Source: Gnetum montanum (Eukaryota > Streptophyta > Gnetopsida > Gnetales > Gnetaceae). Taken from it: a stretch of 64,000 bases of DNA. Below are positions 34,641 through 45,977 of this stretch, piece by piece. The stretch lies in assembly GCA_015680685.1 (NCBI GenBank), contig MNCI01023815.1, forward strand, positions 188,305 through 252,304, written 5' to 3'. Each line of letters opens with the position of its first letter. Positions within the stretch are counted from its first letter, which is position 1. Both the position numbers and the translations under genes were made by a program. The notes under the pieces were generated by a model, which saw only the letters and a program-made list of their open reading frames with translations, made no database searches and was not told where the DNA came from.

Positions 34641-35900
34641 ACCCTCAAGGTAGTTCCACCAACAACAAGAAGCTTACTACCCAAGTGGAACTCCTCCACA
34701 ACATTATGAATAATACCAAAAATGGTACCAACCACATTCGTGGGGAATGCCACTGCCAAGGCAGCAGTACCCTTGCAAGCAACCAAATCCATACAGGTAC
34801 TATGTTCAGTAGCTTATCTTCCCTAAAAGTTCTACAAGTTATGCATCATTTCAGCATCACTATTGCCCTCCAAAGTATCATCGCACACATTCACCGTCTA
34901 CTCAAGGGGAGAACACATATTCATATCCTTATTATCCTCCACATCCCTCTACACATACACCTCCACCTTCAACCCAATTACCTCCTGCTCCATCTATGTA
35001 GGGTGAGATTTCTCCACAGCCATAACAACGAAATGCTACAAGGGTTATACACTCACAACCTACTCTGGTTGATCATCCTGCATCTCCATCACCCTCATTC
35101 TTTGCATCAAATACCTTTGAGTACCCTTCAAACCAAGTGCTACCTAGGATCTGCACTGTAATGCTAACCCATGTCATTTCTAATTGGATCAAGGCTGGTA
35201 ATCTTCTTACAACTAACCTGGGAAGTCCACTCAATTATCTATAGATTATTGGATAAGAGCCATGCAAGAGTCTTCTTGATTCTAGTTCTGGAGTTAATCT
35301 CATCTCCCATGATATGTACAAGGCCTGAAACCTACCCCCTCTTAAGAAGAGAAACATCCATCTAGAATTAGCAGATTAGTCGATTACTATCCCTTTGCGA
35401 GTAGTAGAGGACATTGTGACCATAGTTTGTGGGTGATCCTATCCTATTGATTTTCTAGTAATCAAGGTGGATAACTGCAAAAATGACTTCCCTATCATTA
35501 TGGGAAGAGCTTAGTTAAGCACGGTCGACACGTGAATGGGTATATGGGACTTATCTTTAAAAATATCAAAGAAAAATGAGCTAGGAAAAATTAAGAAGAA
35601 GCGATAATGGGTGCAATTGCATGTAAAGGATTTGGTCAATCAAGAGCACGTACATTAAAGCATGCAATCAGTGTGCGTAAGAGATCAATATTCAAAGGTT
35701 TCTATATGTAGTAGCCACAAAGTAGGAGGGCACCCAGTGGTTGATAACTAATTTAGATAGTAGCACAATATGCATAGAGCCAACTGAGAGCCTAACATGT
35801 GCATATGTTGAAGGAATGAACAAAATTGAACAAGTTCATTCCCAACTTGTTGATGAAGATGATAATACTTGTTGGGGAGAGTTGGAAATCCTTGATCACT
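34641..35900 (+). pseudogene. Pro/Ser-rich linker and protease of E2
   Basis: From 34860 one frame reads a Pro/Ser/Tyr/His-rich linker (YPYYPPHPSTHTPPPSTQLP). The protease begins near 35150 (NWIKAGNLL), with the catalytic segment SLLDSSSGVNLISHDMYKA (Asp codon 35278-35280) and the C-terminal PIIMGRA near 35493-35513. The longer open frame at 34634-35161 is Leu/His/Ile-rich and is only the shadow of the Pro-rich frame. Stops are present. Confidence 0.7.
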
Positions 35901-36059
35901 TCAAATAAGAGCCCTTACAACTAAAAACTTTACTAGACGATATGGAGTATACATTTTTAAAGAATGGTAAATCGATTAAATTAATGTCAAACTTGCTCCT
36001 GAGCAAAAAGAAAAGTTGTTGAAAGTGATGAATAAATGGTCAACAACCTTTGCTTGGTC

Positions 36060-36730
36060 ATATCCAAAGCTAATAGGAATCGATCCAAGGATATGCCAAC
36101 ATCGCATCTACACTAACCTGGCCATGAAACCTAGAAGGTAACCATAGAGGCAGTTGAACCCCAAATTAAAGCAAATCATCAAGGAGGAGATAGAGAAACT
36201 CCTCAAGGCAAGGTTTATCTATCCAATTGTAGATAGTGAGTGGGTTAGTCCACTCATAATTGTATCAAAGAAGGATGGAAAATGGTGGGTCTATATCGAC
36301 TTCAAGTTGTTGAATATGGCAACGTTTAAGGATCAATTTTCTTTGCCATTTGTGGATCAAGTATTAAACACCATATCTGAGAATTGTTATTTTAGCTTCT
36401 TGGATGGTTATAGTGGCTATAATCAAATCCAAATTGCACCCAAAGATTAGGCCAAGACAACATTCACGAGTCCCTGGAGGGACTTTAGCATATTGTAAAA
36501 TGCCATTTGGCCTATGTGATGCCCCTGCAACATTTCAACACTTAGTCTTAGTATCTTTCAACAGCAAATTGGTAGTGGTGTTGAAGTCTTCATGGATGAC
36601 TTCTCCACCTATGGAGCTACCTTTAAGCAAGCCCTGGACTGACATAAGCAAGTACTAAAGAGATGCATAGAGACAAACCTAAGGCTCAACTAGCAAAAGA
36701 GCCATCTTATGGTCCAAGAAGGCATTGTGC
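36060..36730 (+). pseudogene. Reverse transcriptase of E2
   Basis: Open from 36154 to 36450: NPKLKQIIKEEIEKLLKARF, SPLIIVSKKDGKWWVYIDF, FVDQVLNTISENCYFSFLDG, then a stop at the Gln of PKDQAKTT. After a frameshift near 36470, MPFGLCDAPATFQH and the catalytic box VEVFMDDFSTYG near 36585-36620. Context and order identify it as the gypsy polymerase. Confidence 0.87.
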
Positions 36731-37470
36731 TAGGGCACAAAATTTCACAAAAAGGGATTGAGGTAGACCTAGAAAAGATAAGGATCATCCAAGGAATAAT
36801 ATGCCAACCAGAGATCCTTAAAGATGTTTGGTCATTCCTTAGATACACTGGCTACTGTCAATGACTTATTGAGAATTTCTCTAAGATTGCAAAGCCGTGG
36901 GTAAAGCTTATACAGAAAGATGCATCTTTCATCTAGACCAAGGAATGTGAACACACATTCCAACAATTAATGGAGAAACTAATAGAAACACGAATCCTAT
37001 GAGCACCAAATTAGTCCAAACCATTCCATATCATAATAGATGCATCTAACTATGCTTTGGGAGCAGTGCTCATGTAGATGGATGATAAGAAACATCCATA
37101 CTACATCCATTATGGGAGTTGAAGCATTATGAGAGCATAATTAAATTACACAACCATGGAGAAATAATTAATGGTAGTGGTGTATGTGCTAGAAATGTTC
37201 AGGTACTATGTGCTTAGTTATAAAGCATTTGTGCATATGGACAATAGTGTAATTCGCTTCCTCATGAACAAGTCGACAATGAGCCCTTGTGTCATAGGGT
37301 GGCTCATGATCTTGCAGGAGTTTGATCTCACTAAGGTAGATTGAAAAGAGACTGAGAATGTGGTTGCTAACCACCTCTCTAGCTTAATATGAGATAACAA
37401 AGAGGAGAAGAGCCCCCTCTCTGATTAGTTTCCAGACAAACTCCTCTTTATTGAAGTAATAAATGAACAA
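36731..37470 (+). pseudogene. RNase H of E2 (decayed)
   Basis: The RT connection (GIEVDLEKIRIIQGI) and RNase H (FHIIIDASNYALGAVLM, then MDDKKHPYYIHY, YVLSYKAFVHMDNSVIRF) are readable across several stops, ending with TENVVANHLSSLI and the linker EVINEQTSTKATWYNGILTY. No open stretch longer than about 60 codons remains. Confidence 0.75.
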
Positions 37471-37479
37471 ACATCTACA

Positions 37480-38840
37480 AAAGCAACATGGTATAATGGC
37501 ATCCTCACATATCTTCTCACTCAAGAGATGCCACAAGACTTGGATTTTAGGAAAAAGCAATAATTCCTTCATTGAGTCAAATATTTCATGGAAATCAACG
37601 AACACCTTTACAAGGTGTGTGTCGATGGCCTAATCCATTGGTGTGTTCTTGACAAAGATCAATTACACATTCTCCAGGATACTCATGAAGGGCCTTGCAG
37701 AGGCCACTATGTAGAGAGACACATGGCCATAAAAATCCTGATGGTAGGATACTAATGACCTACAATCTTTAGGGATGCCTGCTAGTTCATCAAGTCTTAT
37801 GAACATTGTCAATGAGACGGGGGGATGACCACTCACATGGAAGGTCCTCAACAGTGGATTCAACCATTGGAACCTTTTGACATATGGGGCATTGACTTCA
37901 TGGGTCCCATCACATCCATGTCCAATAGAAAGGCATATATTATAGTAGCAGTTGACTACTACACAAAATGGATAGAAGCTACAGCTATTACTGATTGTAC
38001 ATCATCCACTACTACCAAATTTACATAAAAAAATATTGTGAATAGGTTTTGGGTGCCATGTTCACTAATTTCTGATAATGAAACTCATTTCACAAGTGTG
38101 ACATTTACAAAGTTAATGCAATTCTTAAGGGTAGAACATAAATTAACAACACCTTACCACCCCCAAGCCAATGGTTAAGCAGAGGTAACTAATCGAGAGA
38201 TCACAAAAACACTAATGCAAACCATTAGCAAATATAGGAAGGATTGGAGTACAAAACTTAATGATGCTCTCTGGGATTATCGTACAACTTGGAAACTTCC
38301 TATTAGCTATTCTTCCTATGAGTTAATGTATAGAAAACTTCCAATGCTTCCAATCCAATCTGAGCTCCGTACACTCTCAATAGCCTATGAACTAAATCTT
38401 GACCTAAGTCTAGCACAGAAAGAAAGATTAACCAACTTGAATGTGTTAGACAAAAATTGATTAGTGACCCTATCCTTGAATGAGGTAAACAAGGCATTCA
38501 ACAAGCAACATCATGACCTTAGAATTAGGAAAATAATACTTCAACCAGGAGATAAGGTTCTTTACTAGAACTGCACACATGTACCCCAAAAGACAAAATT
38601 CCAAACATTGTGGGAGGGACCTTATATAATTGATCAAACCTTTTCCTCTGGGGCCATGTTCATCTACAAACTTGATAGCCTAGATAAAAAGTAGTTGGTC
38701 AACATCCAATAAGTGAAGCCTTTCCTCGAACCAAGACAGGCCAATGTAACTACTACCTCAACGAATGGACAACCATGTTCTATTTTTTGGATCTCCTCCT
38801 TCCAACTTAGTTGTGAGGGAGAAGGCCATCTAGGCTAACC
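37480..38840 (+). pseudogene. Integrase of E2
   Basis: HHCC region: LQDTHEGPCRGHYVERHMAI-like text at 37675-37730 and SYEHCQ near 37795. The core is open at 37825-38028 (GIDFMGPITSMSNRKAYIIV, KWIEATAITDCTSS), continuing with SDNETHFTSVTF (38080) and HPQANG then AEVTNREI (38158-38200) for the remaining acidic residues. The C-terminal part reads WSTKLNDALWDYRTTWKLP and LRIRKIILQPGDKVLY. Ends near 38740-38840 (VKPFLEPRQANVTTTS). Confidence 0.85.
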
Positions 38841-40195
38841 ATCAAATTGGCCTCTTAGTTTTTCTACCTTTTTTTTCATGTTTTTAATTTTACAACTTTT
38901 TTCAAATTTTTCTCATTTTACACCATCTTTAGTACCTTTAAAATTTCTTAACTATTTTACATTTTCTTATATATTTTACTTTGTTTTGTTTTATTTAAAT
39001 GTGATATTTTCTCATTTTTGCTAATAAATTTACTTTATTATCACAAGACACAGTGTCGCTATTGTTGTTTAATAATGATGGTTTGTGCTTAATAAGTGGT
39101 TGTCGATGTCTGGTTTCTATTTTTGAATTCTAATGTTTGATGACTTTGACATGGTTTATTGTTCATGGAATAGGCAATGAGTCCATGTCATCCACCCATC
39201 CAATAAACTCTATGGTTTTCCTTGGTCTGAGAATTTGAGGTTCCTTCCATTAAGAAACTTTTATTCAATTGGTGACCTTGGTAGTTCTAGAATTAGGAAG
39301 GATTCAAAGGTTTGTAAAAGGTGTGATTTCAAGGGGACTCGTTACTCTTTGTACTCTTCTACTTACTTGAGTGCTTAAGTGTTTTTCACAAACTTCTTGT
39401 AGTTCCACACCAACCACTAATAGGAAGTCAAATAACGTTGTTGCATGGTGTGGTTTCCATTTCAAAAACAAAACAATGGGAATTCAAAGCACACCCCTTC
39501 AACATGAATAGGTCCTCACATGGTGTGGTTCCCATTTCAAGAAAAAAAAACAACAATGGAAATCCAAAGCACGCACCTTGGACAAATAAATGGGCTACAA
39601 GCACTAGTTATAAAACTCGAACAACATGCATCTATGCTTGAAGGTTCCCTCTAACTAAGGCCCTCTCTCTCACTTCCTACTTCCCTTTTCTTCTCCTTGT
39701 GGAATGGTGGTTGTTTTGTGGAAGCACTCTAGGGTCTCGAGTAGGTGGATCAGTCTTAGAGTCATGAGGCGAAGTCACTGAGAGTGGATGGTTTTGGTCT
39801 GGACTGAGGATGGAACTTCCTAGGTCATTTTAACCACAAAATTCCACAAGGAACTTCTTATGACCTCAACTTGGAACTTCATTCCACCTTTTCTATCATC
39901 CATCCATGCTACCATAACTCACCTCACTACTGTGTTCTATGTTATGCTCCTTGTCTTGGCCTGATGTGTTGGGATTCTTGAATGGATTCTTTTGGGTTGA
40001 TCTTTAACTTTTCATGATCATTGATTAACCGTGAGGCCCACAGACTCCTTAGTTGAGGTTATGCAAGGGTAAAAAGGGCATGAGCCTGCTATAGGGAGGA
40101 CCCACTTGTATAGTTCTTGGCTTGATTAGTTAAGGTTCCTTATCTTGGACATCACCACAATCCAACCTTTCACATTTTCCATTGCGTAAACTGCT
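38841..40195 (+). other. Noncoding 3' region of E2
   Basis: No coding frame. It aligns with 11980-13600 of E4 in opposite orientation, so it is an ancient, conserved noncoding part of the family (for example GGATTCAAAGGTTTGTAAAAGG near 39300, and TTATGCAAGGGTAAAAAGGG near 40060). The start is T-rich (38865-39000). Confidence 0.6.
39444..39595 (+). repeat. Tandem duplication, two ~75-bp units
   Basis: 39444-39518 and 39519-39595 both start CATGGTGTGG, continue with CCCATTTCAA/TCCATTTCAA and run through AAAGCACRCACC-like text. They differ at about a dozen positions, so the duplication is not recent. Confidence 0.7.
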
Positions 40196-40654
40196 TAGTA
40201 CTCCTTAATCTTTCATTTCATTCATCCACTAAATCAAATTTTCTTCATTTTCTCCATTTTTTCAAATTTATGAGCTTAAACACCTCTTCTCATGTTTTCA
40301 TACTATTCTTGGTCTTCTGAGCTTTCATTTGACCCCAATTTCATCTAAAAATTCTTTGTATTTTAGAAGTTTGACCAAGTCAATAGTGGTCATTGACTAC
40401 ATCAACGAGGCCTCGTCAACACAGCCAACCACATCAACGAGGCCTTGTTGACTAGGCCTCATTGATGCAGTGCTTAGATCCTATATATACCACCGAACAC
40501 TTTGGAATTTTTTGCAAATTACTCATAACACACAGGGAATTTTTGCAATTTTTCAAAGCCCAAAACCTTCCAGAGCTCATAACTTCCCAACTATTTGTCC
40601 AAATCACTCCTTTTTTTGATCCTACACTTATCAAAGGCAAGTTTCTTTATTGTG
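40196..40654 (+). promoter_or_regulatory. Segment S of E2, left piece (split by E5)
   Basis: Aligns with 2263-2700 of E1. Contains the cluster TCAACGAGGCCTCGTCAAC, ATCAACGAGGCCTTGTTGAC and TAGGCCTCATTGATGCAG (about 40400-40470), then TATATATA at 40482-40489 and the same downstream text (ACACTTTGGAATTTTTT). Interrupted at GTGG|GAGC by E5; the remainder begins at 60225. Promoter role is inference. Confidence 0.5.
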
Positions 40655-40659
40655 GGAGC

Positions 40660-42413
40660 TGTACTAACCTAAGTCATCGATGTAAGGCTGGAAGGAAAAC
40701 AAACATTGAAAGATCGTCGAGCAGACACAGTTGACCTTACCTTCACCCGAGGACAAGCTGGAAAAAGTAAACAAAGGTAGAGTGCCTTGGATGGTCTCCA
40801 CATAAATCAACCAAGGACTTCCTCGAGTGTAAGCCATGGCTTACACTGGGGTTATCATAACTGATGTTTTAAAATGTAAACAACAAGTACGAAATGTAAA
40901 TAGAAACGCATGGAGAACTGGTATTGTAAACGAAAAGTAAACTGAATGTAAAATAGGGTAAACAGAATAATGGCTGGTAAAATGAACTATATTGTATTTC
41001 TTAGAAAATATGTGCACTGGTCAAAGCGTAGCTGCACGTGTGGATGGCAAGTCAAGCACCAAGCCCCGAGGTGATGTGATGTGATGTGTTTCAGAAGTGC
41101 TTGGATGCTAGGAGTTAAACTGTGCCGAGCACCCAAGGATTGTTGGTATGAGTTTCCTAAGTTTTCCAACTCCAAAATTGCCAACCTTGCCCCCTTGTTT
41201 ATGTGAATTGATAGGGTATTTATAAGGCTAGGCCGGGCTCAGGCACAGAATTCATGAATGGAATCAATGGCTGGGAGATGAGAGGAAAGTGGATCAAGTG
41301 ACACGTGTCCAATGGACAGCTGTGCATGAGTTGGATGTGTGTGGGCAAGCTACGTTTCTTGACCAGGTGCATTGTATCTTACAATGTGTGGCTTACTCAA
41401 GCCCACGGAAGCCCACAAATGAAGATTTACAATGAAATGATAACGTACAACAAGAGTTGACTCTGGCTAGCTTGAAACTTCTGGATCTTTGAATTAACTA
41501 CTGTAGGATGTTGATTTGTGGCTGTTTTGTTTTGAGGTGTTTCTGCCTGAGCAGGACATCCAGCATGAGTTGATTTTGTCATAGTGTGTCCTAGCATGTC
41601 TTTAGCGTGTGTACGCTATGCTCATGCTACACTCACGCTGTACTCATGCTGCAGCGTGACTTCAGCATGACCTTAGCGTGAGTGACTTGAAAGTGATGCA
41701 TTTCACTCCAGATTTTGATTTTGAAGCTTGGTTCTTCAATCCAACTACTGCCTAACTATGTGTGATCTGAAATTTGGGAATTTGAGCTTAAATGTGACTT
41801 GTTCTGGACTATTTTGAGTAGGTCACGTTGGACTCATGCTGCAGCACGACCTACAACGTGACTAGACAAAACTTGCAATTTTTTGGGCTAGAACCTAGAA
41901 TTTGGGAGGCTAAAGTTTGAGTTTTGTCAATGATAAACTCTGAGGATGACTTGGACGTTGAAAATCAGATTACTTTGACTCAGTTTTGGGCCTTTTGGAG
42001 TTAGTCACGCTGCACTCACACTACAGCGTGAACTCAACGTGAGTGACAGCGTGAGTGTGAAAATTTGTACTTTTTGTTGCTGAAATTTGACTTTCTGGAG
42101 GATGGACTGGAGGTTGTCAATGCTAAACCCTGAGTTTGATTTGCTCCTTTGAGATCAAGTCCTTCTAACTTAGTTTGGAGGCTCCAAAAGTTGATCAATC
42201 TGGACTCACGTTGCCAGCGTGAGTGCAGTGTGTGCTAGAAAATATGTTGAATTTGGCTCGAAATTTCCAGTGTGAGTTGCCCAAGAAAAGCCAATGTGAG
42301 TGACCAAGACAAGCCAGTGTGAGTTTCATGCCTTAGTCAAATTTTTGCCTCCCGAATGCTGGAAAGGGCTTGAGTCATTCTCGAAGTGCTAGGCCGAAAT
42401 TAGTGGTGTTTCA
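40660..42413 (-). repeat. 3' LTR of E5
   Basis: Plus-strand ends TGTACTAACC and GGTGTTTCA, so TG...CA on either strand. On the minus strand U3 is 42413 down to about 41230 and holds the CACGCT/AGCGTGAG motif array (41571-42330), then the TATA box CTTATAAATACCC (41214-41226). A GATGTGATGTGATGTG microsatellite lies at about 41073-41090. Same layout and order as the right LTR. Confidence 0.93.
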
Positions 42414-43620
42414 TTGGCCCCTCTTTGTTGACATCTGGAAGAATCCACTTGAGAGGTGTTGACAAAGAAGTGCAAAACACCATGAACAACCAAGTACCAA
42501 GCATTATTTGTCGGCCCTTGGCTGGACGCCATTGCACCATATTCAAAAGTACATGAGATTAGGGGAATGCAGTTCAAGATGCGAGGGATTAGTTGTAACC
42601 GGGGGAAATGAGGAGTTGGGTGATAATTGCTACCAGAATTGTGGGAGAGGCATGCTCTCACGTGAATGAGTTATATCTTTGGTCCTTGTTGATAGTCAGT
42701 GTTCAGCAAACTGAGAGTCAAGACATAGGAGGTGCATTCCTTGGAGAAACGGGGCTCTTATAGAGTGTTTACGGGACCCATTGTAAAACAGCCAAAGCCA
42801 CGCAATGATGTGCAACATGGTCTCTTTGAGACATGAGTGTAACTATTTTCTAAGACAATTACCTTCTCACCTGGGGCTTGTATGAGAATAGCCAATAGTC
42901 TTTGGTTTATAATGCCAATGGGGTCATGAAGACCTTTTCTGTGCATTTTTCTCTTTAACCTTTTTGTTCTTTTTCTTTTTTGTTTCTTCTTTTCTTTTTG
43001 TTATTTTTTTTTTTACTTTTCTTTTTATTTTTTCTTTTCTTTTCTTTTTCTTTTCTTCTTTTGGATCCTTTTGAAAGAGCTTGCTTTTAGTGTTGTGCTC
43101 GTTTTCGAGCGCTTGCACTTTGTATCATGCATTGTATACTGTGTTTTATGTTGCAACTGCTTAGAGAGTCACAGTGTGCAATAATGTATCAAGAGCTTTG
43201 AGATGAGTAGAATGTATCAAGGGGGGTGTAATTAAATAGGCTAAGGGAAACATGATGGGGAATAGGGAATGTATCAGGAATCAGGAGTGTACTTATGAAT
43301 GGATTGACTAACCTAATTGCGGATGTTAGGAAGAATGTGATACCTTGTCATCATGATGAAGTGCATTTGTGCACGAACGCCTCAGGCGTGTCATCCTGCA
43401 AACACAACTCCAAGAAGACAAGAAAAACTCAAATGAAATGGTTAACTAAGCATTTTAAACAAGGAGATGGAGCCACTACGTGCTATTTTCAAAGCTGAAA
43501 AAATCATGAACAACATTAGCCTCATCAAGGCCCATGAGAAAAATTATGCAACAAGTCTTTGTGAAATAGGCACAGCTAATTGCAGCAACACTTCTTTTCA
43601 AGTTTTGCCCAATCGTTGAT
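42414..43620 (-). other. Noncoding 3' end of E5 with polypurine tract and polypurine-rich run
   Basis: Directly before the 3' LTR on the minus strand is AACAAAGAGGGGCCAA, the likely polypurine tract (about 42414-42430). A long Lys/Glu-coding purine run (pyrimidines on the plus strand) spans about 42950-43065; it is low-complexity and not a gene. The rest shows no coding potential. Confidence 0.55.
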
Positions 43621-43990
43621 GATGTTCCCAGTTTATAGTCTTAGTAGATTGTTGCGGGTTAGTTTTACGTCATGACCCTTTGGACGGTGCTAGTTTAGCA
43701 TCGTAGCAGATGATGTGTTGCTAGTTTACAGTCTTAGTGGACTGTGAAGAGGTGAACCAGTTTATAGTCTTAGTGGACTCTAGATCCTAGTTTCATGTCA
43801 TGGCGGACAAATGTGGTAGTTTAGTGTCATACCGGATGGAGCTCTGTGGTGTCGTTTTAATGTCATGACTCCAAGACTGTTCTATGGTATCAGTTTTAAG
43901 TCATGATGCTAGGACTTTTCTGTGGTATTAGTTTTAAGTCATGATGCCAAGACTTTTTTGTGGTATCAATTTTAAGTCATGATGCTAAGA
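43621..43990 (+). repeat. Dispersed TAGTTTA(A/T)GTCAT motif array 1 (after integrase)
   Basis: About nine degenerate copies: AGTTTATAGTCTTAGT, AGTTTTACGTCATGAC, AGTTTAGTGTCATACC, GTTTTAAGTCATGATGC and similar, at irregular 35-60 base spacing. The same motif recurs at 47600-47710 and 54170-54410, so it brackets the coding blocks of E5. Confidence 0.6.
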
Positions 43991-44011
43991 CTTTTATGTA
44001 CCTCAATTTTA

Positions 44012-44990
44012 TTAGACATAGTACCGTTTTAGGTACAAATGATTTGTAGGATTAGCAAACTCATTCCTGTCCATGTCAGCAAGTTTGAATTCTCCGTTAT
44101 TGTACGCCTTAGTGACTAAGTAAGGCCCTTCCCAGTTGGCTGAGAATTTTTCTGGATGTTCACGGATGGCCTTAAGGACTAAATCTCCTTCTTTAATGGG
44201 GCGCTTGTGCAGATGGTGTTTGTGTCGCTGCCGCTGTTTTCTTTGGTACCATTCGATTTGATCAAGCGTCCACACACATTCTTCCTCTATTAATCAAAGT
44301 TAGAAATGCGTAGTTCATTATTTTGACTTTCATTGAGGAGGCCTAAGAGAGTTATTTGCAATGACGAAACCTATAACTCTAAAGGTAAAACAGCTTTAGA
44401 TCCGTACACAAGACTATATGGTGTTTTACCTGTAGATGTTCAATGTGTTGTTCTGTATGCTCATAATGCATAGACTAATTGTTCATGCCATCGTTTCTTG
44501 CTCTAATTAAGCAACTTTTTAAGCACCATGATGACAGTTTTGTTTGTAGCCTCTGCTTGGCCATTGCTCTGTGGGTAGTAAGGTGATGAGAATGTGTGTT
44601 TAATACCCAGACTTTCACAAAAACTTTTAGTATATGCACTGCTGAACTGTGGTCCATTGTCAGTAACGATGGTCATTGGAATACCAAAATGAGTCACGAT
44701 ATTTTCAATTATGAAAGTGAAAATATGTTTTGAAGTGATCTTCCTAAGAGGGATAGCTTCTACCCATTTTTTGAAGTATTCAGTAGCTGTGATAATAAAG
44801 CTATGTTCAGTAGAGGATAATGGCATTATTGGTCCAATTAAGTCTAATCCCCATTTTTGGAATGACCATGTGATTTGTGTTGTGTGTAATTCGTTAGGTG
44901 GCACATGTATTAGATTACCATGCCTTTGGCAACTATCACATGTTTTGACCTTCGAGATGCAATCGTATTCCATGTGTGGCTAGTAATAGC
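44012..44990 (-). pseudogene. Integrase of E5
   Basis: Minus strand 44973-44503 is open: CDSCQRHGNLIHVPP (end of the zinc finger), KWGLDLIGPIMPLSS (first Asp), VTDNGPQFSS (second Asp), PQSNGQAEATNKTV (Glu). The frame breaks at 44500; the C-terminal part resumes at 44275-44012 with KPIKEGDLVLKAIREHPEKF, NWEGPYLVTKAY and ANPTNHLYLKRYYV, the usual GPY-like end. All three catalytic acids are kept. Confidence 0.9.
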
Positions 44991-45860
44991 CTAAGCGTCT
45001 AATCTTCATTGCCATCGCTTTGGGTGCTATATGCCCTTCACAAAGTCCTTCGTGGACTTGCTCTACAATTGTTTGATTGTCAATGCTACTAATGCACATT
45101 AGCAGAATGCCTTCATAAAATTTGCGACACAAGGTGTCTCCTATTAACACATATTTCCTGGAACGCTTCCGCATGGCGTCCTTTTGAGCATTTGTCAAGT
45201 GTTGTGGAGGTTTGCCTCTTCGAAGGTACTCTTTTATGTCATCGTACCATTCTATCACGTGTGTCATACTAATGGATGCTATAGGCATTTCATCAAGAGT
45301 GTTAATTATAGGTTCAGCACAACTTGTTATAGAGCTAGGCAATGTGTGAAACATTTTAGGTGTCATGTTTAAGGCTAGTGTAGCAAGTGCATCGGCAATT
45401 GTGTTTTTGCTTCTAAGGGCATGTTGTATATCGGTTTCTACCAGTTGCCTCAGCAAATGTTTGGTCAAATCAAAATACGGTTGTAAATGGAGAGCCTCAG
45501 TAACTTGATTAATGACTAATTGTGAATCTCCTCAAACTACAAGACGTGAGACTCCCAAAGTCAACATTGCTTGAAGACCTCTAAGAAGACCTTCGTATTC
45601 TGCTACGTTATTGGTCCAAGGAAAGGTTAATCAGTAGGCAAAGGGTTGGATTTCTCCAAAGGGGTATGTTAAAATGGCTGCAGCACTTCCTCCTCAAAAG
45701 GTTGAAGCTCCATTGAAGTAGAGGATTACCTCATAGTTGTCAGGTACAGTGTCTATACTATTAACATTCTCATCTAGGAATTTGGGGTTTATTGTTGCTT
45801 GATCATGCGTCGGAGAGATGGTTAGTTGCGTGAATATTGCTTAACCTTTTGTGGAAGATT
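44980..45860 (-). pseudogene. Second RNase H (Tat-type) and integrase zinc-finger region of E5
   Basis: Minus-strand text between 45620 and 45380: AEYEGLLRGLQAMLTLGVSR, then GDSQLVINQVTEALHL, then LRQLVETDIQHALRSKN and IADALATLAL. This is the second, non-retroviral RNase H-like domain known from Tat-lineage elements. It passes into the integrase N-terminus (LRRGKPPQHLTNAQKDAMRK, YEGILLMCISS, EQVHEGLCEGHIAPKAMAMK). Open from 45468 to 44980; a frameshift separates it from the RT frame. Confidence 0.8.
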
Positions 45861-45977
45861 GAGCGACATAGTGTAAGTCAAACTTTGCGATCATCACTTT
45901 CCACCTAGCTATCCTATTCGACTCATAGATGTTATTAGATATGGCACGGAGTACATATCCTTGCAAATGATGTAAAC

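Larger units (their letters stand above)
31684..40654 (+). mobile_element. E2: Athila-like retrotransposon, left and main part
   Basis: Order: 5' LTR, primer-binding site, gag, protease, RT, RNase H, integrase, noncoding tail, segment S. It is split at 40655 by E5; S resumes at 60225 and is cut again at 60512 by E6. The 3' accessory ORF and 3' LTR would lie past the window. The five bases before the LTR are GGGAG (31679-31683), the predicted target duplication at the far end. Pol is broken by stops but less decayed than E3. It inserted into LINE-b. Confidence 0.88.

Noticed and set aside
34634-35161. 175-codon open frame rich in Leu, His and Ile in E2
   Set aside because: Out of frame with the Pro/Ser/Tyr-rich linker that is conserved in E2, E4 and E6; low-complexity shadow.
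41571-42330. Array could be a CRISPR-like or satellite array
   Set aside because: Motif spacing is irregular, copies are short and in both orientations, inside an LTR of a plant retrotransposon.
42924-43118. Lys/Glu-rich frame on the minus strand
   Set aside because: Encoded by a simple purine run; no gene.
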